Numbered from the stretch's first letter, positions 51,089-63,479 are shown. The stretch: DNA of 64,000 bases from Paenibacillus sp. G2S3 (GCF_030123105.1 NZ_CP126095.1:5704001-5768000); one strand, 5' to 3'. Notes: generated by a model from the letters alone, not told the origin. A program made the numbers and translations.

Positions 51089-52107
51089 TTCGTTAATGTA
51101 TTTACTACTTCATCCACGATAACTTTGGAGGAAATCGGACCGCCAAACACCCAAGTAGTACTGCTCAATCCGAAAGTACGATTCTCTTTCACAAAGTTAA
51201 GGCCGTTCCAAACGGAGTTATCCTTCAGTTCTTTCGTGAAAATATTATCATCCTTCTGAACGATATACATCAGGTTCGTATCCTGAACAGCCGGCAATGC
51301 TTCAACCGTTGATGTAGTGAAGCCATAAACTTCGAAATTTGCAGGTTTCCAGTCGTTCTTCAGACCAATTCGATCCAACGTTTGAACAGCCAGTGAGTTG
51401 TCTGTAAAGAGACGCATCGTTGCTGCATTCTGATAGCTGTAAGCTTGTGTCAGCACGTAATTCATGCCTTCTTTACCTGCTTCAGCCAGCTTTGCCTTCG
51501 CTTCCGCATAATGTGCATCCAGGTCAGCAAGAACCTTGTCGCCTTCCGCGGTTTTACCAACAGCCGCTGCAATCGTTTTGAAAGTATCTTCCATTAACGT
51601 ATACTGATTGCCTTGTCCTTCTTCCGGATACAGACCGAAAATCAGTGTTGGAGCGATGCCTTTTAATTGATCATAAATTCCTTCATGTCCACCCGTATTC
51701 GCAATAATCAAATCTGGCTTTAATGAAGCAATGGTCTCTAAATCCGGCTCGTCGCGTGAACCAACATCCGTTACACTTGCATCGAGTGGTACTTCAGAAG
51801 TTACATATAACTTGTAGTTTTCGTTATCGGCGTTCCCCACCGGCTGCATTCCGAGCGCAATAATATCTTCTGTAAATGTCCACTCCAGAACTACAACCTT
51901 TTGCGCAGGCTTATCCAGCTTAACCTCGCCTTTAGAATCTTTTAATACGATCGGACCGCCTGTAGATTCACTACTTGCGTTTTCAGAAGCTGGTTTGTCA
52001 TTTGCTCCCGCGTTCGATGTTGAATTATTCTTTTGGTTAGTACCACAGCCCGATACTACCAATATGATAGCAATAACCATAAATAAACTAATTAGCCTTT
52101 TTTGCAT
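51085..52107 (-). CDS. Iron-siderophore substrate-binding lipoprotein (FeuA/FhuD type)
   Basis: 340 residues. The lipoprotein signal LISLFMVIAIILVVSGCGTN has the lipobox Cys. The class III binding fold is marked by VVVLEWTFTEDIIALGMQPVG in the first lobe, the ETIASLKPDLIIANTGG strand, the long spanning helix near TLMEDTFKTIAAAVG and the closing KVIVDEVVNTLTK. It captures ferric siderophore and hands it to the fused permease. GGGGG lies nine nt before the ATG. Two Fur boxes stand upstream, so iron repression is expected. Intact. Confidence 0.92.
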   Translation of the reverse strand: MQKRLISLFMVIAIILVVSGCGTNQKNNSTSNAGANDKPASENASSESTGGPIVLKDSKGEVKLDKPAQKVVVLEWTFTEDIIALGMQPVGNADNENYKLYVTSEVPLDASVTDVGSRDEPDLETIASLKPDLIIANTGGHEGIYDQLKGIAPTLIFGLYPEEGQGNQYTLMEDTFKTIAAAVGKTAEGDKVLADLDAHYAEAKAKLAEAGKEGMNYVLTQAYSYQNAATMRLFTDNSLAVQTLDRIGLKNDWKPANFEVYGFTTSTVEALPAVQDTNLMYIVQKDDNIFTKELKDNSVWNGLNFVKENRTFGLSSTTWVFGGPISSKVIVDEVVNTLTK

Positions 52108-52149
52108 TTTCTTTATCCCCCTGTATGTAACACTCGAAGTTATATTCTA

Positions 52150-52164
52150 TGATAATTGTTATCA
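52150..52164. promoter_or_regulatory. Fur box 1
   Basis: TGATAATTGTTATCA, a 7-1-7 inverted repeat with one mismatch pair to the Bacillus Fur consensus TGATAATNATTATCA, 43 nt before the binding-protein start. Confidence 0.8.
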
Positions 52165-52170
52165 TTCTAT

Positions 52171-52185
52171 TGATAATGATTATCA
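52171..52185. promoter_or_regulatory. Fur box 2
   Basis: TGATAATGATTATCA, a perfect match to the Bacillus 7-1-7 Fur consensus. It begins 21 nt from the first box, so two Fur dimers could bind side by side on one face of the helix. Confidence 0.9.
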
Positions 52186-52263
52186 TAGATAACATAATAG
52201 TTATCTTATACGTGATTCCACCGAAAGTCAAAGTTAAAATTTAAGATAGAAGGACTTCCCTCT

Positions 52264-52291
52264 AAAAAAAGCCCTAATAAATCAAGGGCTT
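52264..52291 (-). terminator. Terminator of licT
   Basis: AAGCCCT and AGGGCTT around a 9 nt loop, followed on the minus strand by a run of T (seven A at 52264-52270). It lies 22 nt past the licT stop. Confidence 0.85.
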
Positions 52292-52312
52292 CCTTGATCA
52301 TTAGGATGTTTG

Positions 52313-53150
52313 CTACTCCATTTTTTGGTTTGTGATTCTTTCAATGTGTATAGTGAGATAAAGCATCTCATCATTTGTTAATTCACGATTGTAGGTTTTA
52401 TCAATATAGATTTTTATTTTCTCAACGCTGGCAAAAGCTTCTTTATATTGCTCCTTCACTAAATTAAATAAGCCATTCTCATTATCTGGCGGTGGAGTAC
52501 CGTTGATGAGACGTTGTGCAAAAAATTTCAAGTGAGTGATAAAGCGATAATAAGCAAGGGATTCCTCGTCGTACTCTAGTCTGAAATGGTGCTTCACGAT
52601 ATTTAAAATGTCATTCATAATCTTCGTAATATTCACCATATTCGGCATCTCTTCATTCAGTTCAGCATTCACCAGATGAAGAGCAATATGTCCAGCCTCA
52701 TCCTCGGGAAGCCTAACGCCGAACTTTGAATGAATAATTTGAAGTGCAGCTTTCCCAACCTCATACTCTTCCTTGTAAAATTTTTGATCTCCCAAAGCAT
52801 GGCGTTTTTAATCCTCATCCCTTTTGAGAAACGCTCCAAGGCAAAGCTGATATGATCGGTCAGACTGATGTAGATACTATCATCCAGCATTTTACCTAAT
52901 TGCAGCTTGGCGAAATTGATAATCTCTTCTGAAAGCTCCATATGCTCTATTGGAATCTCAGAAAGCAGCGTTTTTAGCTTATCAGAAAGCTTTTGATTGC
53001 TTAAAGTGAAGATCTTTTCAATTTTGTCTTCTTCTAGATAGTCCCCTTGTTTTTTCTTAAAGGCAAGTCCTCTTCCCATGACTACCAGTTCAAAATTTTG
53101 ATCATCTATGACAGTAACAACATTGTTGTTTAACACTTTTCGATCCGCAT
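52313..53150 (-). CDS. licT: BglG/LicT-family transcription antiterminator (two frame breaks)
   Basis: Restored length is 279 residues. The N-terminal RNA-binding CAT domain reads MRIEKVLNNNVVTVIDDQN and LVVMGRGLAFKKKQGD. PRD1 holds MELSEEIINFAKLQLG and SLTDHISFALERF; PRD2 follows with DEAGHIALHLVNAEL and YLTIHIERI. The PRD histidines are targets of PTS phosphorylation. Breaks are one missing base in T4 at 53137-53140, just after the start, and one in T5 at 52781-52785. It binds RAT sites to prevent termination when beta-glucosides are present. Its own leader carries a RAT plus terminator, and another RAT precedes bglP, so it is self-controlled and is the bglP regulator. Confidence 0.92.
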
Positions 53151-53175
53151 ACGGCAACCCCTTGTACCAAAAATT

Positions 53176-53251
53176 AAAAAGGCAAAACCAAAAGTAACCA
53201 TTAAACAAATGGCTAAACTTCGGGTTTTGCCTGCACGACCAGTAACAATCC
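53176..53251 (-). promoter_or_regulatory. RAT site and overlapping terminator in the licT leader
   Basis: The minus strand reads GGATTGTTACTG, a short loop, then GCAGGCAAAACC (RAT at 53251-53222), matching LicT/SacT-type RAT sites. GGCAAAACC also pairs with GGTTTTGCC, which is followed by five T, forming a terminator that is mutually exclusive with the RAT hairpin. Confidence 0.88.
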
Positions 53252-53357
53252 ACAATTATTAATTTATAAAAATCATACCATGGACTTATTTAATCGACAA
53301 GCATCTAGCAATCCCTTCCATTATGCGCAACTAGCTATATTTTTATTAAGTTTTTCA

Positions 53358-53400
53358 TAAAAAATCGACCTCTCAGCATCCATACTAAGAGATCGATTTC
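53358..53400 (-). terminator. Terminator of bglP
   Basis: AAATCGATCTCT pairs with GAGAGGTCGATTT (one wobble) and is followed on the minus strand by TTT. It lies 29 nt past the bglP stop. Confidence 0.75.
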
Positions 53401-53428
53401 GTGTTAATTCTTATGGCCAGCCACTAAA

Positions 53429-55299
53429 TCAAACTACAACCGTCATCAAATCCTCGCCCGGCGTGATCGCTGCCTTCTTGGTGCCAATGACATCACTATA
53501 GTTAGCTGTATTGGTAATAATGATTGGCGTTGTGCTTTGATAGCCTTCATTTTTTATTTGTTCCAGATCAAATTCAATCAGTAGGTCGCCCTGTTTAACC
53601 GTTGCTCCTTCTTCCACTTTCACATCAAAGTATTTCCCTTTTAACTTCACGGTTTCTATACCGATATGGATCAGGACTTCAACGCCATCATCCGATACGA
53701 CTGCAATACAATGACCTGTTCTGAAAATGGTGGATACAACCCCACTTACCGGGGAGTACAGCTTGCCTTCTGAAGGTTCGATTGCCATCCCCTTGCCCAT
53801 TGCTTCAGAAGCAAATGCAGCATCATCTACTGAGGATAAAGGGATTACGTTACCAGCAAGAGGGCTTACAATAGTTGTACTTTTCACAGCGTGTGGAAGA
53901 ATAACTTCGCTCTTTTCAGTATTCGTATTCGTCTTTTCTTCTACACCATTCGATGTTTGTTCCTCAGCACTCAGTTTCTTTTGTCTTCAAAACCAAAGAA
54001 CATCGTAATCACCATAGCCAATATAATCGTCCCAAGAGCTATAAGCGCTTGAATAGCTAAAGGAGAGAATGCGGGAAGACTTAATACACTCACAAATGCG
54101 AATACTTCCATTTTTACACCAGCAAGACCCGACATCGCTCCACCTAGACCACCGGCAATAGATACATAAATAAAAGTCCGTTTGTAACGTGTCAACAATC
54201 CGTAAATAATAGGTTCAGTTACGCCTGAGAGCGCGCCAGGTAAAAAGGTACTTCCGGCTAATGTTTTCAACTTTTTGTCTTTTGTTTTCAAGAAAATCCC
54301 TAAGGCTACACCAAGCTGGGCGAAAATAGCCATACCTGCCATTGCATAGATCGGATCTCCACCCTTAGCAATGTTTTCAAGAATAATCGGAACGAGTCCC
54401 CAGTGCAAACCGAGCACGGTCAGGTACGTCCAGGAAATCCCCACAATTGCACCCGTAATAATACCACTCTTACTGCTGAGGAACACAATAGCGTCTCCGA
54501 TTAAGTTCCCTACATTCACTCCAAACGGTCCGAAAACCAAAATGGTTAAAGGAACAATTAACATCAAACATAACATAGGTACCAAGAACAATTGTAAATC
54601 CTTGTGTATAAATTTTCTTAGTTGCTTATCTAGTAAAGCATATATACAGATGGCGATGAAAATCGGAAAAACGCTCGATGAATAATCCGACATTACTAAA
54701 GGAATACCTAGAAAATGTGGAGATTCAACACTGGCTAATCCCGTAATATTAGGTTCGAGTAAGGCCGCACCGATAGCGCCCCCTACATAAGCATTTACAC
54801 CAAGTCTAATCGATAACGTAATGCCTAGGAAAATTGGCAGAAAGTAAAACACAGCATTACTAGCGCCGGCTAATACTTTGTAAGTCTCTCCATCCGCCGC
54901 TAAAACATTTAACGAAGTCAGTACAGTTAATAGCGCTTTCAACATACCCGCACCCGCTAAGGCACCAATTAAAGGCGAGAAGCTTCTAGAAATCACATCA
55001 AAAATCAGGGTTCCTATAGGTTTCTTAACCGTATTATCGCCAGAATTACTATTAGGGGATATGGATTTGCTTATCTCTTTATAAACATCAGCAACATGAG
55101 TACCCACAATAACTTGGAATTGTCCCCCTTTGCTAACTGCACCAATAATCCCTTCCATTTTATCCAGCTTTTCTTTATCAACTTTCTGTTCATCATTAAG
55201 CGTGAATCTTAGTCGAGTAGCACAGTGAATTACGTTGTTAATATTTTTCTCTCCACCGACAGATTGAATGATGTCTTTACCTAGCTGTTCATAACTCAT
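53429..55299 (-). CDS. bglP: Beta-glucoside-specific PTS enzyme IIBCA (one frame break)
   Basis: Restored length is 623 residues, IIB-IIC-IIA in one chain. IIB: phospho-Cys in NNVIHCATRLRFTL. IIC: about ten membrane helices (residues ~105-440), with GAIVGISWTYLTVLGLHWGL and SGVTEPIIYGLLTRYK. A hydrophilic linker (LSAEEQTSNGVEEKTNT) follows, then the IIA(Glc)-type domain with phospho-His in VLIHIGIETVKLKG. As read, IIBC stops at 53971 and IIA appears separate; one extra base in T3 at 53975-53977 joins them through the linker. It imports and phosphorylates aryl- or cello-type beta-glucosides. It is controlled by the RAT leader at 55355-55444 and followed by licT. Confidence 0.93.
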
Positions 55300-55354
55300 T
55301 ATCCTACACCCCTTTGGTAACCGATATATTAATCAATCGAGAAGGAATGAACGC

Positions 55355-55444
55355 AAAAAACCTAAATCGCATTCATGCACGAGAGAGAAATCTCCCGTAA
55401 ACATAAATGAAACTTAGGTTTTGCCTGCTATGCAGTAGCAATCC
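55355..55444 (-). promoter_or_regulatory. RAT site and overlapping terminator in the bglP leader
   Basis: GGATTGCTACTG then GCAGGCAAAACC on the minus strand (RAT at 55444-55416) closely matches the licT-leader RAT. The downstream competing stem uses AAACCTAA with TTTAGGTTTTTT, ending in a T run at 55360-55355. LicT binding would open transcription into bglP. Confidence 0.88.
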
Positions 55445-55506
55445 TGATATCCGATTAATTGTTATTTACAAATTAACATGTTCAATTCATGATGTCAACC
55501 GACATC

Positions 55507-56995
<1,489 letters not shown>

Positions 56996-57033
56996 ACATG
57001 TCAAGTACTAATCATGCGAAGGAGAACAAGCCG

Positions 57034-58002
57034 ATGTCCACTCTTGACGAAATTGCTAAACTGTCGGGCTTTTCCAAAGCCACGGTGTCCCGCGTCCTAA
57101 ACGAATCGCCCCATGTTAGTAAGGAGACTCGTGAGAAAATTCTCGCCATCATGAAGGAGGCGGACTATGTCCCTAACCGCAATGCCATTTCTTTATCCAA
57201 AGGTCAAACGCAGCAAATCGGCATGATCACCATGGACCTAAACGAGCTTATTCTGAGCTTTATGAACAGCTTCGTCGAAATCTCCGATCATTATGGTTAT
57301 CAGACGATTATTTATACTACCGGCGGGGATAAGCAGAAGGAGCTTCAGGCCTTTGAGGATCTCAAAATGAAACGAGTCGACGCCCTGCTCATCCTGACCT
57401 CCGTCAACGCACAGAATGTTATCTCTTCCTACTGCAAATACGGACCAATCGTATCCTGGCAGCGTATGGACCATCCTGAAATACCGTCCGTTGCCATGAA
57501 CCAGTATGATGGATATGCACTTGCTCTGGAGCATCTGATAGAGCGAGGTTATAAGCGCATCGCTAATGCTTTCGGCCGTCCTAGCAGCATCAATACCCAC
57601 AGCAGACGCCTGGCCTATGAGCAAATCATGATCAAATATAATCTTCCCGTTATCGAGAAATGGTATTACTCCACGATCTATGGAATCCGAGATGGAGAGC
57701 AATTGGTGCGGACCCTAATGGGACAACCTGATCAGCCGGATGCTATTCTGTGCGCCAATGATTTGGTTGCCGTAGGCGTCCTTAGCGAAGCGCGCAGGCA
57801 GAATTTGAACGTGCCTGGGGATCTCGCTATCGTTGGTTTTGATAATTCGGAGCTGTCGCAGACGCTCGGAATCACCACTGTACGGAATCCGATTGCGGGA
57901 CAGGCGGAGAATGCTTTTCTTCTGTTGGCTCCAGCGCTGCTTGGTAGGGACATGGAGCTGCAGCCGCTGTCGTTTCAACTAATCCAACGGGAGACAACCT
58001 AG
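57034..58002 (+). CDS. LacI-family transcriptional regulator
   Basis: About 322 residues. The N-terminal helix-turn-helix reads TLDEIAKLSGFSKATVSRVL, followed by the hinge helix and a periplasmic-binding-protein-like core: QQIGMITMDLNELILSF, DALLILTSVNAQN, PDAILCANDLVAVGVL, and LAIVGFDNSELSQTLGITTV. ATG 57034 follows AAGGAG at nine nt; an in-frame ATG at 56998 lacks a site and would overlap the candidate operator. It is divergent from the GH1 gene, whose repression by this protein and relief by a beta-glucoside phosphate is a reasonable inference. Intact. Confidence 0.9.
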   Translation: MSTLDEIAKLSGFSKATVSRVLNESPHVSKETREKILAIMKEADYVPNRNAISLSKGQTQQIGMITMDLNELILSFMNSFVEISDHYGYQTIIYTTGGDKQKELQAFEDLKMKRVDALLILTSVNAQNVISSYCKYGPIVSWQRMDHPEIPSVAMNQYDGYALALEHLIERGYKRIANAFGRPSSINTHSRRLAYEQIMIKYNLPVIEKWYYSTIYGIRDGEQLVRTLMGQPDQPDAILCANDLVAVGVLSEARRQNLNVPGDLAIVGFDNSELSQTLGITTVRNPIAGQAENAFLLLAPALLGRDMELQPLSFQLIQRETT

Positions 58003-58095
58003 TTTGCCCAACCACTAAAGATTTTGTCTTTAGTACTTTTATCAATTAGAATTATGGGAAATGCGGACAAATCCGAAACCTATTGGAGTGAAACC

Positions 58096-58766
58096 ATGAT
58101 TAAGATCCTCGTTGTGGAAGACGATAAGCATGTCAGAAAGCTGATGAACGCTGTCCTGAAACGGGAAGGTTATGAAGTATTAACCGCCGAGAATGGAATC
58201 CAGGCACTGGAGGTTCTTGAAGTCCAGCATATTGATCTAATTATTCTCGATATCATGATGCCGGGGATGGATGGTTATGAATTTGCCGAAGAGCTAAGGA
58301 ATGCCAACAACATGATCCCGATCCTCATGGCCACGGCCAAACAGCTTCCAGAAGATAAGAAAAAGGATTCCGCCTCGGAACCGACGATTATATGACAAAA
58401 CCTGTGGATACAGAAGAAATGCTGTTGAGAATACAAGCCCTTCTGCGCCGCTCGCAGATTGTAAGCGCCCGTAAGCTTGTAGTCGGTAAAATTATTCTTG
58501 ATTTCGATGCGTTAACAGTAACTCGAGATAATGAAAAACAGATGCTTCCCCAGAAAGAATTCCATCTCCTCTATAAGCTTTTATCCTATCCTGAGCGCAT
58601 TTTCACTCGAATCCAGCTGATGGACGAAATCTGGGGGATGGACAGCGAAACTACGGACACTACGGTTAATGTACATATCAACCGCTTGCGGAAACGGTTT
58701 GAAAACTATCCGGAATTCGAACTTGTGTCCGTCCGCGGTCTCGGATACAAGGCGGTGAGAAAATGA
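58096..58766 (+). CDS. Response regulator, OmpR/PhoB type (one frame break)
   Basis: Restored length is 223 residues. The receiver opens MIKILVVEDDKHVRKLM, with the phospho-acceptor Asp in LIILDIMMPGMDG and Lys in DYMTKPVDTEE. The C-terminal winged helix has KEFHLLYKLLSYPERIFTR and VNVHINRLRKRFE. The frame breaks at 58365-58366 (GG, one base short), between EDKKK and GFRLGTDDYMTK. ATG 58096 follows GGAGTG. It overlaps the kinase start by ATGA. It probably controls the adjacent ABC exporter. Confidence 0.92.
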
Positions 58767-59813
58767 TCAAAAAGCTAAGCAGCAAAATCAGTCTGCCAAT
58801 CTACTTCTCGATTGCTGTATTCATTATTTTCCTCATCACAGTGTTAATCACCGGAATTCTGACCTACTTGTCCTTGGCCTTCGGCCTGCTCGATGAGCGG
58901 ATTCTTCAGGACAAAAAATTCTCACCTTGATTATATTGATTGCCTGCATTATTATCGGCACCGTCACATCAGTAATTACCAGTCGCAGGATGCTGAAATC
59001 AATCCGCTCATTTATTGATGCTATTGACCAACTGGCCGGAGGCGATTTCTCCATGCGGCTGCAGCTCAAGCACCCTCCTGAATTCAAGATTCTTTCAGAG
59101 AATATTAACCGGATGGCCGAGGAACTGGGTGGCATTGAAATTCTGCGAACAGACTTTGTAAACAATTTTTCCCATGAATTCCGTACTCCGATTGTATCGA
59201 TTAAAGGGTTCGCTGAAATCTTGAAGGATGACGAGCTGAGTAAGGATGAACGGAATGAATATCTGGATATTGTTATCGAGGAATCTACCCGTCTGGCTAC
59301 ACTGGCCTCCAATGTATTGAACCTCTCCAAAGTGGAAGCACAGGCAATATTAACCGACCGGCAGCCCTTCAATGTCGGAGAACAAATTCGCCAATGTGTC
59401 CTGCTACTGCATGCTAAACTTACGAAAAAGCATATTTCCTTCAAAGCCAACGTACAGGACTATATGGTACCTGGGAATAAAGAGATGCTGAACCAGGTCT
59501 GGCTGAATTTATTGGACAATGCGATTAAATTCACTCCCGAGCACGGCGAAATCGAAGTTACTATGAAGCAGATGAAAGATCAGATCGAAATTACGTTCCG
59601 TGATAATGGAGCAGGCATCAGTCCAAGTGCACTTCCCAAGGTCTTCGACAAGTTCTATCAGCAAGATACCTCTCACTCTACTGCCGGTAATGGCCTGGGG
59701 CTTACGATTGTCCGAAAAATCATTGATCTGCACGGCGGAACCGTCACCTGCGACAGTGTTCCAATGCAAGAAACTATCTTTACAATACTACTCCTGCTTC
59801 GCAAAAGCCTTGA
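58763..59813 (+). CDS. Sensor histidine kinase (two frame breaks)
   Basis: About 350 residues after repair. The N-terminal helix (FSIAVFIIFLITVLITGILT) and a second helix (LIILIACIIIGTVTSVI) are separated by a very short outside loop, an intramembrane-sensing-like layout. HAMP (SIRSFIDAIDQLAGGDFSM), the His box NFSHEFRTPIVSIKGF, the N box WLNLLDNAIKFTP, DNGAGI and the NGLGLTIV lid follow. The first break is one missing base in A6 at 58913-58918. A second, at about 59793 (CC, one short), would end the protein as LLPASQKP at 59813, inside the terminator, instead of running through it. Co-transcribed with the regulator. Confidence 0.88.
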
Positions 59814-59843
59814 TAGAACCGTTGGGTTCTTTCAGGGCTTTTC
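59803..59843 (+). terminator. Terminator of the two-component operon
   Basis: AAAAGCC/GGGCTTTT outer and GAACC/GGTTC inner stems, followed by a T-rich stretch. The as-read kinase frame runs through it, which argues that the true kinase stop is at 59813. Confidence 0.7.
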
Positions 59844-59923
59844 ACTTTTTCAGTAAAAGTTAACTTTCAGTTTATCATTCTCCGTTAAGATCATAGCAAC
59901 GATAATGCAAAGGAGTCATTCTT

Positions 59924-61680
59924 ATGTTGAAATTACTCAAGAATCTGGAACCCAAAGAATGGTTCTTATTCGGTATCAGTCTCATGTTCATTATCGCTCA
60001 AGTCTGGCTGGATTTAGAACTGCCTGACTACATGAGTGATATTACTCGGCTGATCCAGACACCAGGAAGCGAAATGAATGAAATCCCTTGTCGCAGGCGG
60101 TTGGATGCTGCTCTGTGCTCTTGGCAGTCTGGCGACCTCGGTTGTTGTAGCGGGCATTGCGGCGAGAATAGCGGCCGATTTGTCTGCAAGATTGCGTTCC
60201 AAATTGTTCGATAAGGTACAATCCTTTTCGATGGAGGAGATCAGTAACTTCTCAACAGCCAGTCTAATTACCCGTTCCACGAATGACATTACGCAAGTAC
60301 AAATGCTGATTGTGATCGGCTTACAGCTACTTGTGAAAGCACCCATCCTCGCAGTGTGGGCGATACTCAAGATTTCGGGCAAAAGCTGGGAGTGGACTCT
60401 TACGACAGGTGCCGCGGTCGCATTGCTAGTGGTTATTGTCGCAGTCTGTATCGTGCTCGTCCTGCCTAAATTTAAAAGCTGCAGCTGCTTACAGATAATC
60501 TGAATCGTGTATCCAGAGAGAATCTTAACGGTCTTCGTGTCATCCGGGCGTATAATGCCGAGGAATATCAAGAACAGAAGTTCGCTGTAGCTAACAACGA
60601 GCTTACCAGTACCAACCTATTTGCCAACAATGTAATGACCCTATTGATGCCGAGTATTACTTTGATTATGAGTGGACTCAGTCTCTCCATCTACTGGGTA
60701 GGTGCAGTACTCATTCAAGCAGCCGAGGGCACTGCCAAGATGGGCTTGTTCTCAGATATGATCGTATTCTCATCTTATGCCATGCAAGTGGTTATGGCCT
60801 TTATGATGCTGATTATGATCTTTATTCTACTGCCCCGTGCTCAAGTATCGGCTAAACGTATCAATGAAGTGCTAGAAACATTACCTAGCTTGAAGAATGG
60901 ATCAGTCACTCAATTCCCTGTAAAGCGAGAAGATGAAATTGAATTCAAGGGGTTAGCTTCAAATATCCAGATGCAGAGGAATATGTGTTGGAGAACATCA
61001 GCTTCACGGCGAAGCAGGGGGAGACGGTTGCTTTTATCGGATCTACAGGCTGCGGGAAAAGTACACTTGTTAACCTCATTCCCCGTTTCTATGATGCTAC
61101 AGAAGGCGAAGTGCTGGTAAATGGTATCAATGTCAGAGAATACGACCAGCAAGCGCTGCGGAATAAAATGGGCTATGTCTCTCAGAAGGCTGTTCTATTT
61201 GGCGGAACAGTGTCCTCCAATATTGCATTTGGTGAGAACGGCTCCGGTCAGGTCCTCAGTTCAGATATTGTAGATGCGGTGTACACTTCCCAATCCTCTG
61301 AATTTGTAGAAAAGCTAGAGGGGAACTACGATGCCCATATCGCCCAAGGCGGATCAAATCTGTCTGGCGGGCAAAAACAACGGCTGTCGATTGCCAGAGC
61401 GATTGCCCGGCGCCCAGAAATATTAATTTTTGACGATTCTTTCTCGGCGCTTGACTATAAGACTGACCGCAAACTGCGCAGTGAGCTTAAGAAAGACGCG
61501 AATGATTCAACGATGCTGATCGTTGCACAGCGTATTGGTACGATTAAAGATGCCGACAAGATCATTGTGCTGGAAGCCGGACGAATCGCAGGTATGGGAA
61601 CCCATGACGAACTAATGCAGTCCTGCGACGTCTATCAGGAAATAGCTTATTCTCAGCTTACGAAGGAGGAGCTTGCATAA
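59924..61680 (+). CDS. ABC exporter half-transporter with degenerate ATPase site (three frame breaks)
   Basis: Restored length is 585 residues: a six-helix exporter domain (from LKNLEPKEWFLFGISLMF) and an ATPase domain with Walker A GSTGCGKSTLV and signature LSGGQKQRLSIARA. Walker B reads ILIFDDSFSALD, with Asp in place of the catalytic Glu, and the H-loop reads IVAQRIGTI, with Gln instead of His. This is the non-catalytic half of BmrC/EfrA/LmrC-type heterodimers. Frames change at 60085-60087 (one extra C), 60474-60477 (A4, one short) and 60949-60952 (G4, one short). AAAGGAG precedes the start. The partner gene overlaps by TAATG. Likely drug or lipid export, under the upstream two-component system. 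Confidence 0.92.
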
Positions 61681-63441
61681 TGAAAACCAAAAATAAAGGC
61701 CAGAATACATGGAGCAAGCTGCTCCGCTACTGCCGTAAATATGTTCCGGTTATTGCGATTGCGCTAATCTGCGCGGCAGCTGGAACGGTGCTCACGTTAT
61801 TCGGTCCGGACAAACTCTCCGAGATCACCGACAAAATTACAGCTGGTCTTGCCAGCAGCATCGATATGGACGGCATTACTACCATTGGTATTACCCTCGT
61901 CGTAATTTACGGCGTCGGTGCGTTGTTGTCACTCTCGCAAGGCTTGATCATGTCGATTATTACCCAGAAGGTCTCGAAGAAATTAAGAACTGATCTGGCT
62001 CATAAAATGAACAAACTTCCAATCTCCTACTATAATAAATCGGCCACAGGTGATATTTTATCCCGGGTAACGAATGATGTAGATACTATCGGGCAATCGA
62101 TGAATCAAAGTATAGGTAATGTCGTGACCGCCATAGCTATGTTCGTCGGTTCGATCGTCATGATGCTGAAGACCAATGTAATTATGACCCTTACCGCTAT
62201 CGTCGCAACGATCATCGGCTTTGGCCTTATGGTGGTCATTATGAAGAAATCGCAGAAATATTTTGCTAGCCAGCAGGAGTATTTAGGTAAAATCAACGGT
62301 CATGTCGAAGAAGTGTACACAGGACATAATGTAGTTAAAGCGTATAATGGCGAAGCGCAGATGCGCACTACCTTCCAGGAATTAAATCAGGGGCTGAAGA
62401 ACAGCGCCTTCAAAGCGCAATTCCTCTCTGGGCTGATGCCACCGCTGATGGGCTTTATTGGTAATCTAGGATTCGTTGCCGTCTGTATCGTTGGTGGTGT
62501 ACTCGCCATGAACGGCACGATTTCATTTGGGGTTATCGTCGCCTTCATTATGTATGTACGTTACTTTACCCAGCCGTTGTCCCAGATTGCCCAGGCAGCG
62601 CAGAGTCTGCAAGCTGCATCTGCAAGCTGGCGGACGCGTGTTCGAATTTCTGGAGGCTGAGGAAATGGAAGACGAGAGCCACAAAGAGAACACACTGCCA
62701 ACTGCTAAAGGTAAAGTGAAATTTGACCAAGTACAATTTGCGTATGAGACTTCAGAAAAACTGATTATCAATAACTTCTCGACAGATGTAAAACCTGGGC
62801 AAAAAGTGGCTATCGTTGGTCCTACCGGCGCAGGCAAAACTACGCTGGTCAATCTGCTCATCCGATTCAACGAATTGACGGGCGGAGAAATCTACATCGA
62901 TGACACGCCGATCAGCAGCCTGACGAGAGAGAATATTCATGATCTGTTCTGTATGGTCCTGCAGGATACTTGGCTGTTTGAGGGTACCATCAAAGAGAAC
63001 CTGATTTACAATCAGCAGAACATAACAGACGAGAAGCTTATAGAGGCTTGCAAGTCCGTTGGCCTGCACCGCTTTATTAAATCCTTAAGTGAAGGATACA
63101 ACACCGTACTGAACGATAAGGTTAATCTGTCCGCCGGACAAAAGCAGCAGCTGACCATCGCTCGCGCGATGCTGAAAGATGCGCCAATGCTCATTCTTGA
63201 TGAAGCTACAAGCTCAGTGGATACCCGTACAGAGCTGCTGATTCAACAGGCGATGGATAAGCTTATGGAAGGCAGAACCTCTTTCGTTATCGCACACCGG
63301 CTCTCAACGATCAAGAATGCTGATGTGATTCTGGTCCTGAAGGACGGCGATATCCTGGAAAGCGGCAGCCACGCAGAATTACTGGCTCAGAACGGATTCT
63401 ATGCAGAGCTCTACAATAGCCAGTTTGAGCAGGCTTCATAA
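61680..63441 (+). CDS. ABC exporter half-transporter with catalytic ATPase site (one frame break)
   Basis: Restored length is 586 residues. The membrane domain includes the KIITDKITAGL-like elbow and SYYNKSATGDILSRVTNDVD. The ATPase domain has Walker A GPTGAGKTTLV, signature LSAGQKQQLTIARA, Walker B MLILDEATSSVD with catalytic Glu, and the H-loop VIAHRLSTIKNAD. It is thus the catalytic half, completing the heterodimer with the preceding gene. The frame changes near 62623-62625 (one extra A, or two missing), between QAAS and AGGRVFEFLEAEE. The start overlaps the previous stop by one base. Downstream is a strong terminator. Confidence 0.93.
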
Positions 63442-63479
63442 TCGAAGCTTGCAAATCCTCTCTTATTTCCCTCATAATA

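Noticed and set aside
53429..53887. Free-standing PTS enzyme IIA gene
   Set aside because: The reading frame upstream continues as a normal linker into IIBC once one base is added at 53975-53977, so it is the IIA domain of a single BglP protein.
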